Of a DNA stretch of 64,000 bases, positions 13,156-23,268 are shown piece by piece. The first letter of the stretch is position 1; each line of letters starts with the position of its first letter. The notes beneath the pieces were generated by a model, which searched no databases, was not told the origin of the DNA, and saw only the letters and a program-made list of their open reading frames with translations. A program made the translations under genes and the position numbers. The stretch is from assembly GCA_029298735.1 (NCBI GenBank), contig JANSLP010000114.1, forward strand, positions 1-64,000, read 5' to 3'. This DNA is from Ophiostoma sp. CBS 140.51 (lineage: Eukaryota; Ascomycota; Sordariomycetes; Ophiostomatales; Ophiostomataceae).

Positions 13156-14175
13156 GATGTGTGTGAGGAGGTTTGGTTTGAGAGGTAGATAGGTAGAAAA
13201 AGGTTTATGGAGAGCGCGACTGGGTCTGGGGCGGTCTCGGAGGGTGTTTCGGTGGTTCGACAGTGTCAATCGGAAGAAGCTGAAGCTGTGCGGCGGTTTG
13301 GAGCTGCTGTCTCGCCGTCGTTGAAGATGAGGCTATTCGCTGTCAAAGCGAAAATGGTGATGATTGCTGCGGTTCCTCAACCAGGAGGAATTGGCAAAGC
13401 AAGGTCAATGAGAATGCACAAAGGACAGTCTCTGAACAAGCTAGATCGACGTGCGTGTTTGTCGACTTGTCCTGTCTTCTCTTCTGTCGGCTGAGGCTGT
13501 CGTTCGGTCGTCCGTCTCCCAGCCTCCTGAATTGGAAAAGGGCCAAAAAGCTGGGCGGTGTCGTTGAAGAGGGTATCGGCAGGGGTAACAGTCTGTCCAA
13601 TCTGTCCAATGGTGGCGTAGTTTGTTGGGCCAGCTGTTGGAGGTCGTCTGTTGTCGAGAAGATGCAGAATCTGAGAAACGAAGATGTCTTGCCTTCGATC
13701 GTCTGCTTTTTGAGTTTTGTCTCTTTCTTTTCCCTTTCGTATCGTTCTCCCCTTTGGAAAGTCCACTTGAGAATTGACCCAACAGCGAGTGTTTCAATCG
13801 TCGCACGGCGGAGAGCAGTGGGTCTGTTTTCATTCGTTTCCTCGTTTCTTGGACAAAGTGGTTCTAGAGGTCGTTCTGGGGCCAGGTCGCCTCTGGAAGT
13901 ACCCTCTTTCACAAGGGTTTTTTTGGTCAAGTTCTTTTCGTGCTCTCTCGTTTCCTCTCTTTCCCTCACTTTTCGTGGTCTTTCCTTTCCCAGCTTGGTC
14001 CCCCTTCTGGCCTAGGCGGTGAGAATCGGTACGCCGTTCCTCGCTCCAGGGTCACAGGCCAGCCGGCTTCTGGCCCTTGGGCCCCTCCCCCTTGGACAAA
14101 GAAAGCGGCGCTAGTACGAGTTCCCTGTCATCTGATTGGCCCAGCGGCTTTGTTGAGGGGGGGAATTGACGGGGG

Positions 14176-14233
14176 AAGGACAGAGGGACAGGAAGGCGGG
14201 ACCTGATTTTGGTGCTGCTGTCCCTCTGTCCTT
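14176..14233. repeat. Perfect 16-bp inverted repeat, 26-nt loop
   Basis: Left arm AAGGACAGAGGGACAG (14176-14191) and right arm CTGTCCCTCTGTCCTT (14218-14233) are exact reverse complements separated by 26 nt. It can form a long hairpin as RNA or a cruciform as DNA. It lies in the LAG1-BXI1 spacer, outside any gene. It could be a remnant of a miniature inverted-repeat element, a paired regulatory site or a hairpin transcript. Confidence 0.9.
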
Positions 14234-15177
14234 TGTTTTGCAGCCTGGAAGGAAGTCGCTAGGGAGGTGCTAGGGCGGGGGAGCTCCGTGCTAACAGGGC
14301 CAAAAATAAGTCAAAAAAGGGGCAAACCACACGTTTTTCGCACACCATCCGCGAACCAGAGGGCTGCTGTTGGGAGTGAGGGAGCTGATGGTCGCAGCTT
14401 CCATTTCAGGGGACTTGGGGTCTTATCTAGACGCATTTGTGCCTTCCGGTGCTTTTTTGACAGCACCCGTCCAGCACCATAGTTCTTTCCTGAGCGCGGC
14501 TACAAAAGTATCTTGCCGACTGGACGCAGTCGCACGCGGAAGGAGCTCGTATTTTTTGTTGCTTCCCCGCCGTGATACTGTAAGACTGGCGAGAAAAAAC
14601 AAGAGAGAGCACGGGCATCGCTCCAACGCTCCTGCCGCGCAAAGCATGTTTTTGGCCCGTCGCCGCTTCCCCGCTTCCCGTCCCACGGGTGTGTACTCGA
14701 AAAGGAAAGAGATGCTCAATAGCGAGATGAGGTAGGCTCGTAGGTTCGGTAGGATGTGGTATCAAGGAAAGGCAAATGCGTGCCGACAGCACCGTCGACA
14801 GCAACGGGCCGCGGTTGCCTCTGCCTCTCAGCTATCTACGCCTGCCGCTCTCCTCTCATAGCCGCTATCTAACCACAAATGCAACAAGTCCACTGGGATG
14901 GGGAGGGTATTGCTGGTATTGCTGGGTCTTGGCGGCAAATGGCGCACTAGAGCTTGCATGAAAGAGGGTTGGAGGGAAAGAAGAAAGAAGCAAAATGACG
15001 GCGGTGAGGACGAAGAGGACGAAGTACCCCATATGCCTCATCAAAAACCGTCTTCTCATTTGTTCTCATTTGCTGCAGCCCCGTACGAGGCAACGACATT
15101 TTGGATTTGGAGCTCCACAGCGCGCGATCTAAAAGAAGCAACCGCGCTACTCAAAGTTCATGACGATGGACCTCGAA

Positions 15178-15194
15178 GGAAGGAAGGAAGGAAG
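15178..15194. repeat. GGAA microsatellite
   Basis: Four tandem GGAA units plus one base in non-coding DNA upstream of BXI1. A tandem pair of a 12-bp unit (CGAAAATCTGCA) lies nearby at 15253-15276. Confidence 0.85.
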
Positions 15195-16051
15195 GTCAAT
15201 GTGAATTGTCCAACCAACAGGACAGAAGGCAGAAAACAAGACGATAACACAACGAAAATCTGCACGAAAATCTGCACGAAACAAAAATTGAAAGCAGGGC
15301 CGACGTAGTACCACGGGATAGTCCTGCAAATGGTCTTCAGAGCGGGGAAGACTCTGAAGACAGCCGACAGACCTCCTGTGCCTTGCGGTCTCTCCAATGA
15401 GAATCACGTTTGGCCGCACGCAGGATTGGCTCGCGTGCATATTTCGTATTCCGTGCATGCAACAGTCCCTGCTTTCTCCTCAACAAAAAAGGAAAACGTC
15501 GATTAGGTTGAGAATCACAAGATGCCTCATCCAGACACAAAATATAAAGGAAGGAAGAGCCGTGCCGCCACCTCGAATCGCTCCTGCTTGATGGAGATAC
15601 TCCTAATACTTTCCACTTGAGTTGCTTGAACGACGAGGAACAAGCACGAAAACGGCGGGAAGAAGCAACTTACACTGAAGCTTCTGGCAGTCGATTGGAC
15701 AACTGGCAGCCTCTTTGCCCTCTCTCTGGTAGCTTCTTGCTTTAGCTTTAATAGTCCCCACGTGACCACGCATAAATTGATATCACATGACTTGAGATTC
15801 CAAACACGGGCGCCCTTAGCGCCGACACTGCCTCGCCCAGATGGCCCAGCACGCCTCGCCTCCCCGCGCCACTCGTGATTAGGCAACTGGAACACCCTCC
15901 GTGATTAGTTGAATTATCAGCCTTCTCCCACGGCAAACATCAGAGACAACTTGGACTTGTTTTATTCGTGCCATCATCATCCAACATCGACATCGCCAAG
16001 ATCGCGACTCTTCATCACACACCGACGACACAACCCCTATTAATACACACC

Positions 16052-16924
16052 ATGGCTAGCACGGCAAAGTACAGCCCGGCCGCCGCCGTCGACCCGGATG
16101 AGCATCTCGACTACACCCAGGCACCCCCTTCCTACCAGGCCGAAGCCAGCGCCAGCGCCCGCGCTGCTGCCGATGACGACCAAGAGCGTCTGTTCTCTGG
16201 CGCGCCCCGTGCCAGCATCGATGGCGACGACGATGCCGACCTGCCTGACGACTTCAAGTTTGGCGGTTCTGTGGCCGAGGCCACCATTAGCATCCGCAAC
16301 CAGTTTGTCCGCAAGGTCTACGCCATCCTGACCATCCAGCTGCTGGCGACGAGCGCTCTGGGCGCCGTTAGCTTTTTGAGTGAGGGCTACCGCAACTGGA
16401 TCCAGACGCACCCGGCTCTGGTGTTTGTCTCCCTCTTTGGCGCCATGGGCTTCTTGGGCCTGACCTACTGGAAGCGCAAGTCGTACCCGGCCAATTTGTT
16501 GTTCCTCGGCGGTTTCACTTTGCTGGAGGCCTACAGTATCTCCGTTATTGTCTCGTTTTATGAGGTTGGCATCGTCCTCAATGCTGTCGTATTGACGGCC
16601 GGCATTTTTGTCTTCCTCACCCTGTTTGCCTGCCAGACCAAGTACGACTTCACCTCGTGGATGCCCTACCTGTTTGGTGCCCTCTGGGCCCTGATTCTTT
16701 TCGGATTCATGGCCATGTTCTTCCCCTATAGTTCTACTACTGAGCTGATTTATGGCGGCATCACGGCCCTGATTTTCAGCGGCTACATTCTGGTCGACAC
16801 CCAGATGGTCCTGCGCAAGCACCACGTCGAGGAGGAGATTGCCGCCGCCATCAGCCTGTACCTGGACATTATCAACCTGTTTTTGGCCATCCTGCGCATC
16901 CTCAACAGCCAACAGAACAACTAA
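16052..16924 (+). CDS. BXI1: BAX inhibitor-1 family (LFG-like) membrane protein
   Basis: Intronless, 290 aa from the ATG in the context CACCATGG; an in-frame open stretch upstream to 15968 has no better start. Residues 1-70 are hydrophilic with PPSYQ and an acidic stretch DGDDDADLPDDFKFG. The rest holds seven hydrophobic segments of the BI-1/TMBIM (UPF0005) family, starting after EATISIRNQFVRKVYAILTI, with the family signature near IYGGITALIFSGYILVDTQM and a C-terminal ISLYLDIINLFLAILRIL. Family members sit in the ER, vacuole or mitochondrial membrane and affect calcium homeostasis, the unfolded protein response and cell death; yeast Bxi1/Ybh3 is the closest named relative. Confidence 0.94.
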   Translation: MASTAKYSPAAAVDPDEHLDYTQAPPSYQAEASASARAAADDDQERLFSGAPRASIDGDDDADLPDDFKFGGSVAEATISIRNQFVRKVYAILTIQLLATSALGAVSFLSEGYRNWIQTHPALVFVSLFGAMGFLGLTYWKRKSYPANLLFLGGFTLLEAYSISVIVSFYEVGIVLNAVVLTAGIFVFLTLFACQTKYDFTSWMPYLFGALWALILFGFMAMFFPYSSTTELIYGGITALIFSGYILVDTQMVLRKHHVEEEIAAAISLYLDIINLFLAILRILNSQQNN

Positions 16925-18033
16925 GCGTGTTGTTGGATGAGGCGACAAGAGGTTACGCAGAAGCTTGAAAGGAAGCGGAAGAACGAAAGAGAATGAACAT
17001 GAAGTCGAAGAAGTCAAAAAGGCCGTTAACCTTCCAAGTATGGAAGGACTGTGAACAACGGCTGTAATATAAGGGAAAGAGATGGATACTGCGGTTTCTT
17101 TGCTGCTTTTGCGTCAAACTGGTGTTTTTAATGCCAGCCATTTCCTTTGAGTCTTTCCTTTGTGCGTCTGTTTGATATCTCTCAGTATTGCTTTACTATC
17201 GCGCGGCATTTTGTACATAGTCTGTTTTGGATTCTTGCCTTGGCACTTCTTTCTTTACAATGGTAATTCTTTATTCTCTAATAACAGAGCCCGTTCTTTC
17301 TTTGAAAACCGTGTACGTCAACCATACATGTGATATTGTGATATTATATCTCACAACTTATCTCACACCTCGCACCACTTATCATAAACACATTTTGATA
17401 GCTAAGAAGTATTGAATTGGGGATATCTGCATTAGAAATCTCATAGGAAAGAATAATAACAACACGCACTACAAAAAAGGAATGAGACAACTAGAGGAAT
17501 AAGAAAATACAAACAACAGACAGCAAACGGGGTAAAGGGGTAAAAGAAACAACCAATGCCCGACCGCAGATTATAAACGCAAAACGACAAGAAAAACATA
17601 AAATAAGATGAAAGAGCAGACAAGACAAGAGGCTGGGCGGGGAATTAAAAGAGTTGTTGCCCATGTGGTCCAATCGTCGCGAAGCTCTTGTCGCCTACAG
17701 TCGGATCTGGGAGCGGCCCTCAAATTTGCCTGTAGGCGTCGAAAGCTTGCATAAAACTGCTCTCCTTTTTCAAGACCCGCCTCGTCGTAAGTTTCATGTA
17801 ACTGAATGCCCCGGAGTGATTCAAACCCAAAAATAAAATATGCTGTCGACCGCATATTTTACCTCTTTTTTTTCAAGCCGCACAAAAAATATCGGATCTC
17901 AACGCCGTGTGCTGGTATTCGCAACGAAACCCAATCTCCCCTTTTGGTCCGAGCTTTGCTGGTAAGACATTAAAAGTCGACGAAAACGTGCTGAGCATTA
18001 AGCCGCCATGACTTGGCTGGTTTCCGGCAACTT
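16925..18033. other. Convergent spacer BXI1 / CDC11
   Basis: A 1.1 kb spacer between two stop codons with no coding evidence. It contains AT-rich likely 3' UTR sequence on both sides and a 9-bp perfect hairpin at 17835-17860 flanked by A and T runs. Confidence 0.5.
17835..17860. repeat. Small perfect hairpin between convergent genes
   Basis: AAAATATGC (17835-17843) and GCATATTTT (17852-17860) are exact reverse complements around an 8-nt loop (TGTCGACC). An A-rich run precedes it and eight T follow at about 17866. Its place between two convergent genes suggests a role in 3'-end formation, but this is inference. Confidence 0.75.
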
Positions 18034-19778
18034 CTAGTTGCCGTCGTGCTCGCCGTTCGACTCCAGGGGAGAGGTTGCCTGCTGCTGGGAAGCGGCAACG
18101 GCGGCGGCCTCGCGCTGCATGCGGGCCTCGATTTCGCGGAGCTGAGACTCGCGAGCCAAGAGCTCCTGGCGCTTCTCGTTGATTTCGCGTTGCACCTTGA
18201 CCTCGATCTCGCGCAGCTTCTCCTCTTCGCGGCGGAGCTGCTCCTCCTTGAGGCGGACTGACTGCGAGGCAAGATCCTCGGGATTCATCGAGCTGTCACT
18301 TTCGGGCGGTTAGCATTTTATCAATATGGGCATAGAAGCGGGGAAAGGAACGGAAAAGGGCAGGGGCATCACGTACGCTCCGGCACCACCCTCGACACTC
18401 TTGCTAAGCTTCTCGGTACGGTAGTTCTCGTAGAGGAAATCGTGCGTGATCTCCTTCAGGTCAGCCAGATGGCTGTGCAACAGGGCCGAGCGAATGGCCA
18501 GGAAATCGGAGTGGCGCGGGTTGTCGACCTCAACAACACCCCATGGGTACTGGCGAGCGCGGACTTTGCGGCCACCGATCTCGATAATGTCCTCGGAGCC
18601 GACAATAGCAAAAGGCATCAGGCCACGGAGCTCGGCGTTCTCCTCAACGGTGTCCTCGTCATCCTCCTCGATGTCGTAGGGGAAGTTGTAGACGGGGATG
18701 CGGTAGTGCTCAATGTCCTCCATGACCAGCTTCTTCGACTCGGCAAGCTCGGCGGGGGTCAGCGAGTCGGCGCGGCCGATGACGGGGATAACGTTCACAC
18801 GGGGGGCAAGTCGCTTCATGAGCTCAATGTCGAGCTCGCGGAGGCCGTGGCCAGTGGGGGTGATGAAGTAGAGAAGCGCGTGAACACGGTTGTCTCTGAA
18901 GCGAGGGTTACGCTTGATGCGGGACTCCTCGGCCAGAATATCATCGTACTGTCTCTCCAGGTAGCCAACAATCTCGGAGAAGCTGTGGAAGAGGATGTGT
19001 TAGCTGATTGTCTGTGTGTTGGGGTGTATCAACCAACATTGGTCGGCATGGGGTATCTGGCGGGCGTACCTGGCCTCGTTGTCAATCTGGTCACCGAAGC
19101 CGGGCGTGTCAACGATAGTGAGGGAGATGCGGGTGCCCTCCTCATCCAGCTCGAGCTCTGTTGCCTTTGTCAGTATGAATTGTCCGGAGTATGAGGTCGG
19201 AGGATGGGGGGGGATTGACTGCGTACCGACGGTGACGGGCTTGATCTTGACACCCTCCTCGACGTGGGCGGTGTTCGGGTCGTCCGACTCCTTGTGCGTC
19301 AAGACGCCCTTGCTGCACAGTGTGTTGACAAAGGTGGTCCGGCCTAGACAAGTGTGCGAACACGGGTTAGCATTCTGATTGTTTCGTTGAAGCTTGTGAA
19401 CTGGTCTGTCCCATTCTAGCTTCCCGAACATCGGACGAGGCCACAGCTCTATGCGATTGCGCCTGCCACAATTGCGACTTACCAGTTCCTGAGGCACCGC
19501 AGACCATCAGGCAGAACTGAATGCCCTTCTTGACATTCTTCTTGCGACGGATCATCTTCTGTTGTAGTGGCAAAAAAGCTGGTGTTAGCGAAAAACGAGG
19601 TTATTCAGGGGTAAGGTGTATCGGCCGGAAAAGAGGAAGTTCGTGATGCTCAGTCTTCTCTTGTGGTCTGGCAGCACAATAAAGTGCTGCAAAAGCAGCA
19701 GGAAAAGACCCCAAACTGATGTCCGGTGAGGCAGCACACGAGAGTTGCGAATTATAGACGTACGGCAGGCGACGACAT
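18034..19778 (-). CDS. CDC11: Septin Cdc11 (AspA class)
   Basis: Six exons on the minus strand: 19778-19764, 19558-19483, 19343-19227, 19157-19070, 18982-18377 and 18298-18034; all phases agree; 388 aa. The first coding exon is only 15 nt (MSSPA). A polybasic stretch RRKKNVKK lies at 9-16, before the P-loop GASGTGRTT at 26-34. The Arg in place of the P-loop Lys is the mark of the Cdc11 group, which binds or hydrolyses GTP poorly. G3 is DTPGFGD and G4 is GRAD. The septin-unique element follows, then a C-terminal coiled coil (MNPEDLASQSVRLKEEQ onward, REIEARMQRE near the end). Septins form hetero-oligomeric filaments at septa and hyphal tips, with Cdc11 at the end of the rod in yeast. Divergent from HSV2. 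Confidence 0.95.
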
Positions 19779-21659
19779 GATGCCGGATTAATAGGGGCTG
19801 AAGACGCTTTGTGTTGTGTGGGATCTCGGCTTTCTGGGGTGTAAAGGAAGAGCTTCACGAAGCAGGCGTGCAATTGCTCAATGTTTCGACCGAAGGAAGT
19901 GTTTCGTTTCGACGTCGAGTGCGCGGTGGGGAGGAAAAAAAGAAAGTGGGCGAGAGTTGTGTTGTGTGATGTTTTGTGTTTTGTTTTGCGTGCAACTTCG
20001 AGAAGGGGGGACAGCAGGAAAGTTCAGGAGGTACGGATTGGGATACGTTGATTTTAATTTTAAGGAGGCGGTGGCCGTCGAAGTAGGAAAGAAGGGGGGA
20101 CACCAGAGAGGGGAGTGGGGAGCCCAAGGAAAGAACCCAAGGTCGCAACCCAGCAAAAAGAAATAAGGAAGGGACGGTCCAGAAAATTAGGGGCCAGCAC
20201 TGCAGGACGGTAATTTCAGTGTGCAAGAGCGACCTGCAGCATCGGTGCTTGTGGGTGTTGTGGGTGGTGTTTGCACGACGATACGGGAGTTCCCCCGTTG
20301 ACAAGAGCAAAGTCAGGGAAGGACCACTCTGCCGTGGATCGCAATTGGGGAAGGAGCACCCAACGGCCAGCAACAAGTGTGCCTTCCACGCCAACTCGAA
20401 GAAGGACAAGCTGCAAAAGGGGGCACTGAAAGGGACCTTGGAACCCCTAAAACGAAGATGCACACTCTTCGACCCCCAAGAGAAACAATAGCTGGCCGTT
20501 GCCGTCCACTCACAAGTAGATAAAGTGGGGCCGTGCACGGAGCGCAGGACGAGCACGACTCCAGTCGCACACCAGAAAAGCAAAATTCAGGGGGGAAGGC
20601 AGCACCGTCCGGCTTATTTTCCACGCCATGGCCTGAAGAGGGAAGGCGCTCCAAGTCCGAAAAAGGGGGGAAGGCGCCCATGTCCGCTTTGTGTCCAAGG
20701 CGGTCTGCCGACAACTGAACCAAAACTGACCAAAACTGAGAGACAGGGGCAAAAGTCGAGCTTTGCGCCGTGTCCTTTTTTACGGGTGGACTCTTTATTG
20801 TTCTGAAAGCGCTAGATATCGGGGAAAGAAGCTTGGGCAGAAACTCGATGCAAGGACGAGGTGGATGCGGCAAACGCGAGCCCATCTTGATAGGCGGGAT
20901 TTCAGGTGGAATACTTTGGACGTTGCACAAGGGCATTCCCCTGAGCCGTGCAATATGGCATAGCCCGAATAGGAAAGAGCTGCCGGCAGCTGGCAATCAA
21001 TGGTGCTGCTGAAGGTGCCAGCTGGCAGCTCTAGGCCATTTGTCACAGCACCTGCCATACGGCGCATGAGCTAGCTTGGATGGTGACGCGTGACAGAGCT
21101 CCAACGACCTCCTTCCACAACTTGCCTTAAATACTGACATGATTAAGTCACTTTGTCCTTTTTATGATCCATCACGAACCTTTTCGGCCATCGAAATCGG
21201 TGCTTCTCCCACAGCGCCCATTATCAGCCTACTACGGAGCATGCTTCGACATGGATACGCGCGATTCGCAGCCTCTGAATACCGTTAGGCCACCAATACC
21301 CACTTGAAGGAGGGGAAGCTTCTCAGTTCGAATTACGACACGTCGAGCTCCTCTATCTGCATCACTCGTTGTGATTCGCTTGCACGAACCATCGTGTTGA
21401 TTTGCTTGCCATTCACTACTTTCTGCACCTCTTCTGCAACTCGCTACCTCGTTCCCAGCCTCCTCCTGCCGAGGCGTTGTGACTAGGCAGCTGGAGGTCC
21501 TATTTCTGAGCTATTCACTTTACGGATATCAAACTGACTCCGCCCCACAACTTGCGACCTCCATTTCCATGACGTCGAGCGGCTCTGCTTGATTCTCCGG
21601 AAAGCATCGCAAGCTTCTCGACATCTCATACTTTTTGAGAACCCTTTCGATATAGCAAA
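19779..21659. other. Divergent promoter region CDC11 / HSV2
   Basis: A 1.9 kb spacer with no coding evidence. About 19880-20170 is pyrimidine-rich on the minus strand, the sense strand of CDC11, so it is probably its 5' leader. A bulged 17-bp inverted repeat lies at 20976-21032. The region next to HSV2 (about 21100-21650) has no feature I can name. Confidence 0.5.
20976..21032. repeat. 17-bp inverted repeat with a 3-nt bulge
   Basis: The left arm (20976-20995) reads AGAGCTGCC, then GGC, then AGCTGGCA; the right arm (21016-21032) is TGCCAGCTGGCAGCTCT. The arms pair over 17 bp with the GGC bulged out, across a 20-nt loop. It lies between the divergent CDC11 and HSV2 genes. It is a GC-rich strong hairpin with no coding explanation. 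Confidence 0.85.
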
Positions 21660-22963
21660 ATGGACGCCCGAACGCCCATCGAGGGCTCCAGCAATGTTAT
21701 CGCGCTGGCAGCATCGTTTAATCTCAACTGCGACTGCTTTGTCGTCGGCACTAACACAGGGCTGAGAGGTAAGAGATGCCGCTTCCACTTTGATATTTGA
21801 ACGTAGCTAACTCTGTGACAGTCTTTGATGCCGCAACGTGCAAACTGCTGGCAAGACGTGTCTTCAAAGAGGGCGGCGTCGGCCTCATCCAGATCGTTGG
21901 ACGGACCAACATTATCCCACTCGTCGGCGGCGGCCGCAAGCCCGTCCACAACCCGCTCAAGATTGTCGTCTGGGACGAGAAGCGGGAAAAGTTTACAAGA
22001 GAAGTGCCCTGCCAGCGGCCCATCCGGGGCATGCATGTGCTCGGACAAAAGCTCGTGGTGGTTCTCGACGAAGAGGTGCGCATCTACGCCATCGACCGCC
22101 AACCCGTCCGCGAGCACAGCTTTACGACAACACCGAATCCGGCAGGCCTTTGCGCCGTGTCTCGAACGCACTTTGCTATACTGGGCCAGATCCCGGGCCA
22201 CGTCAAACTCGTCCACAATGAAACCCACCAAGTCAGCATTATCCCAGCACACTCGTCGGAACTGGCCGCCATTGCCCTGAGCCGCGACGGCTCGTTACTG
22301 GCCACGGCGAGCGAAAAGGGAACGCTCATTCGCGTGTTCCTCACATCTAACAACGGCCGCGTGGCTGAGCTGCGGCGCGGCGTCGACCAGGTCACCATCT
22401 TCTCGCTCGGCTTTAACCCATCCGGAACCCTGCTGGCATGCACGTCGGACAAGGGCACCCTGCACATCTTTGATATTCCACACCAAGCCACCGGCGATAG
22501 GCCAGGGTCTTCTAGTGGTGGCAGACAGATTGGCGGCGTCCCATCGGATGTCGGCGGCGATTGGGCCTACGAAGAGTCAGACGGTGGCGTGTCGTTTGCG
22601 TCGGACCAGCGGGCAGACCCCAACCGCAGTAAGGATGGCGGTGGTGGTCGCTGGGGTGTCCTGGGCAAGATACCGTTTATGCCCAAGTACTTCCGGGACA
22701 CGGTCTCGTTTGCCAGTGCGGAGTTTGCCATGGACGACGGCCCTGGTGCTAACCGGATCCGCGAGGCCGACGAAGCATCGGCTATGGGCCGGACACGTCT
22801 CCCACTGGGTACCGTTGGATGGCCAAACGATAACACCGTGGTTGTGCTTGGTACGGGCGTGGAGCCCAAGTACGAGCGCTTTGTGATCTCGACGGGCAAC
22901 GAGGGCCAGCGTGTCTGTGTCCGCCAGGCATGGGCCAATTACCTCAACATGGATTTGGCTTAA
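21660..22963 (+). CDS. HSV2: PROPPIN, Hsv2/WIPI3-4 type phosphoinositide-binding WD protein
   Basis: Two exons, 21660-21768 and 21822-22963, joined across a 53-nt intron (GTAAGA donor, GCTAAC branch); 416 aa. A seven-bladed beta-propeller protein of the Atg18/WIPI family. The phosphoinositide-binding motif is LRRG at residues 220-223, following blade signatures such as AIALSRDGSLLATASEKGTLIRVF. LRRG, rather than the FRRG of Atg18, places it with Hsv2, WIPI3 and WIPI4. It should bind PI3P/PI(3,5)P2 on endosomal, vacuolar or autophagic membranes and act in micro- or macroautophagy. A less conserved insert at about residues 275-335 corresponds to the long 6CD loop. Convergent with IST3, 305 nt apart. 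Confidence 0.92.
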
Positions 22964-23268
22964 GGGATAGGACGGCCACATGCATGGCTCTACACTGCAG
23001 AAAGCAATAGCAGCCCCTTTTATTTTATTTTTCTGGGTAGCGGACGGCGTTTTTGCTTTCAGGGTGCATTCGTTTCTAGATCTCCTTACTATTTGCACGG
23101 TTGCGGCGTACCTGGGATACTGCTGCATTTATACAAGGCGTTTAGGTTGGGGCTTGATTTTGAACGCTGCATGTGAGAATTATATTTTGATATATACGAA
23201 ACAAATGAATTTAGAGGTGCTTGATAAATCGCTGCAAAAAAAGACAAAGATGCAACCGTGATCGTAGA
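22964..23268. other. Convergent spacer HSV2 / IST3
   Basis: A 305-nt spacer between two stop codons. It is AT-rich toward the IST3 side and probably holds both 3' UTRs, which may overlap. No hairpin or other feature seen. Confidence 0.5.

Larger units (their letters stand above)
13156..16051. other. Divergent promoter region LAG1 / BXI1
   Basis: A 2.9 kb spacer between two divergent start codons with no coding evidence. It contains a CCAAT box in reverse orientation (ATTGG at 14135-14139), C-rich STRE-like runs near 14085 and 14157, a perfect 16-bp inverted repeat at 14176-14233 and short purine microsatellites near 15178-15276. A T/C-rich plus strand lies at about 13900-14000. Confidence 0.5.

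Noticed and set aside
16040..17017. 325-codon antisense open frame over BXI1
   Set aside because: It mirrors the codon bias of the real gene (GC-rich third positions suppress antisense stops), is low-complexity Gln/Gly/Asp-rich and shows no domain.
19855..20583. 242-codon frame upstream of CDC11
   Set aside because: Same pyrimidine-rich leader effect; not continuous with the septin and not protein-like.
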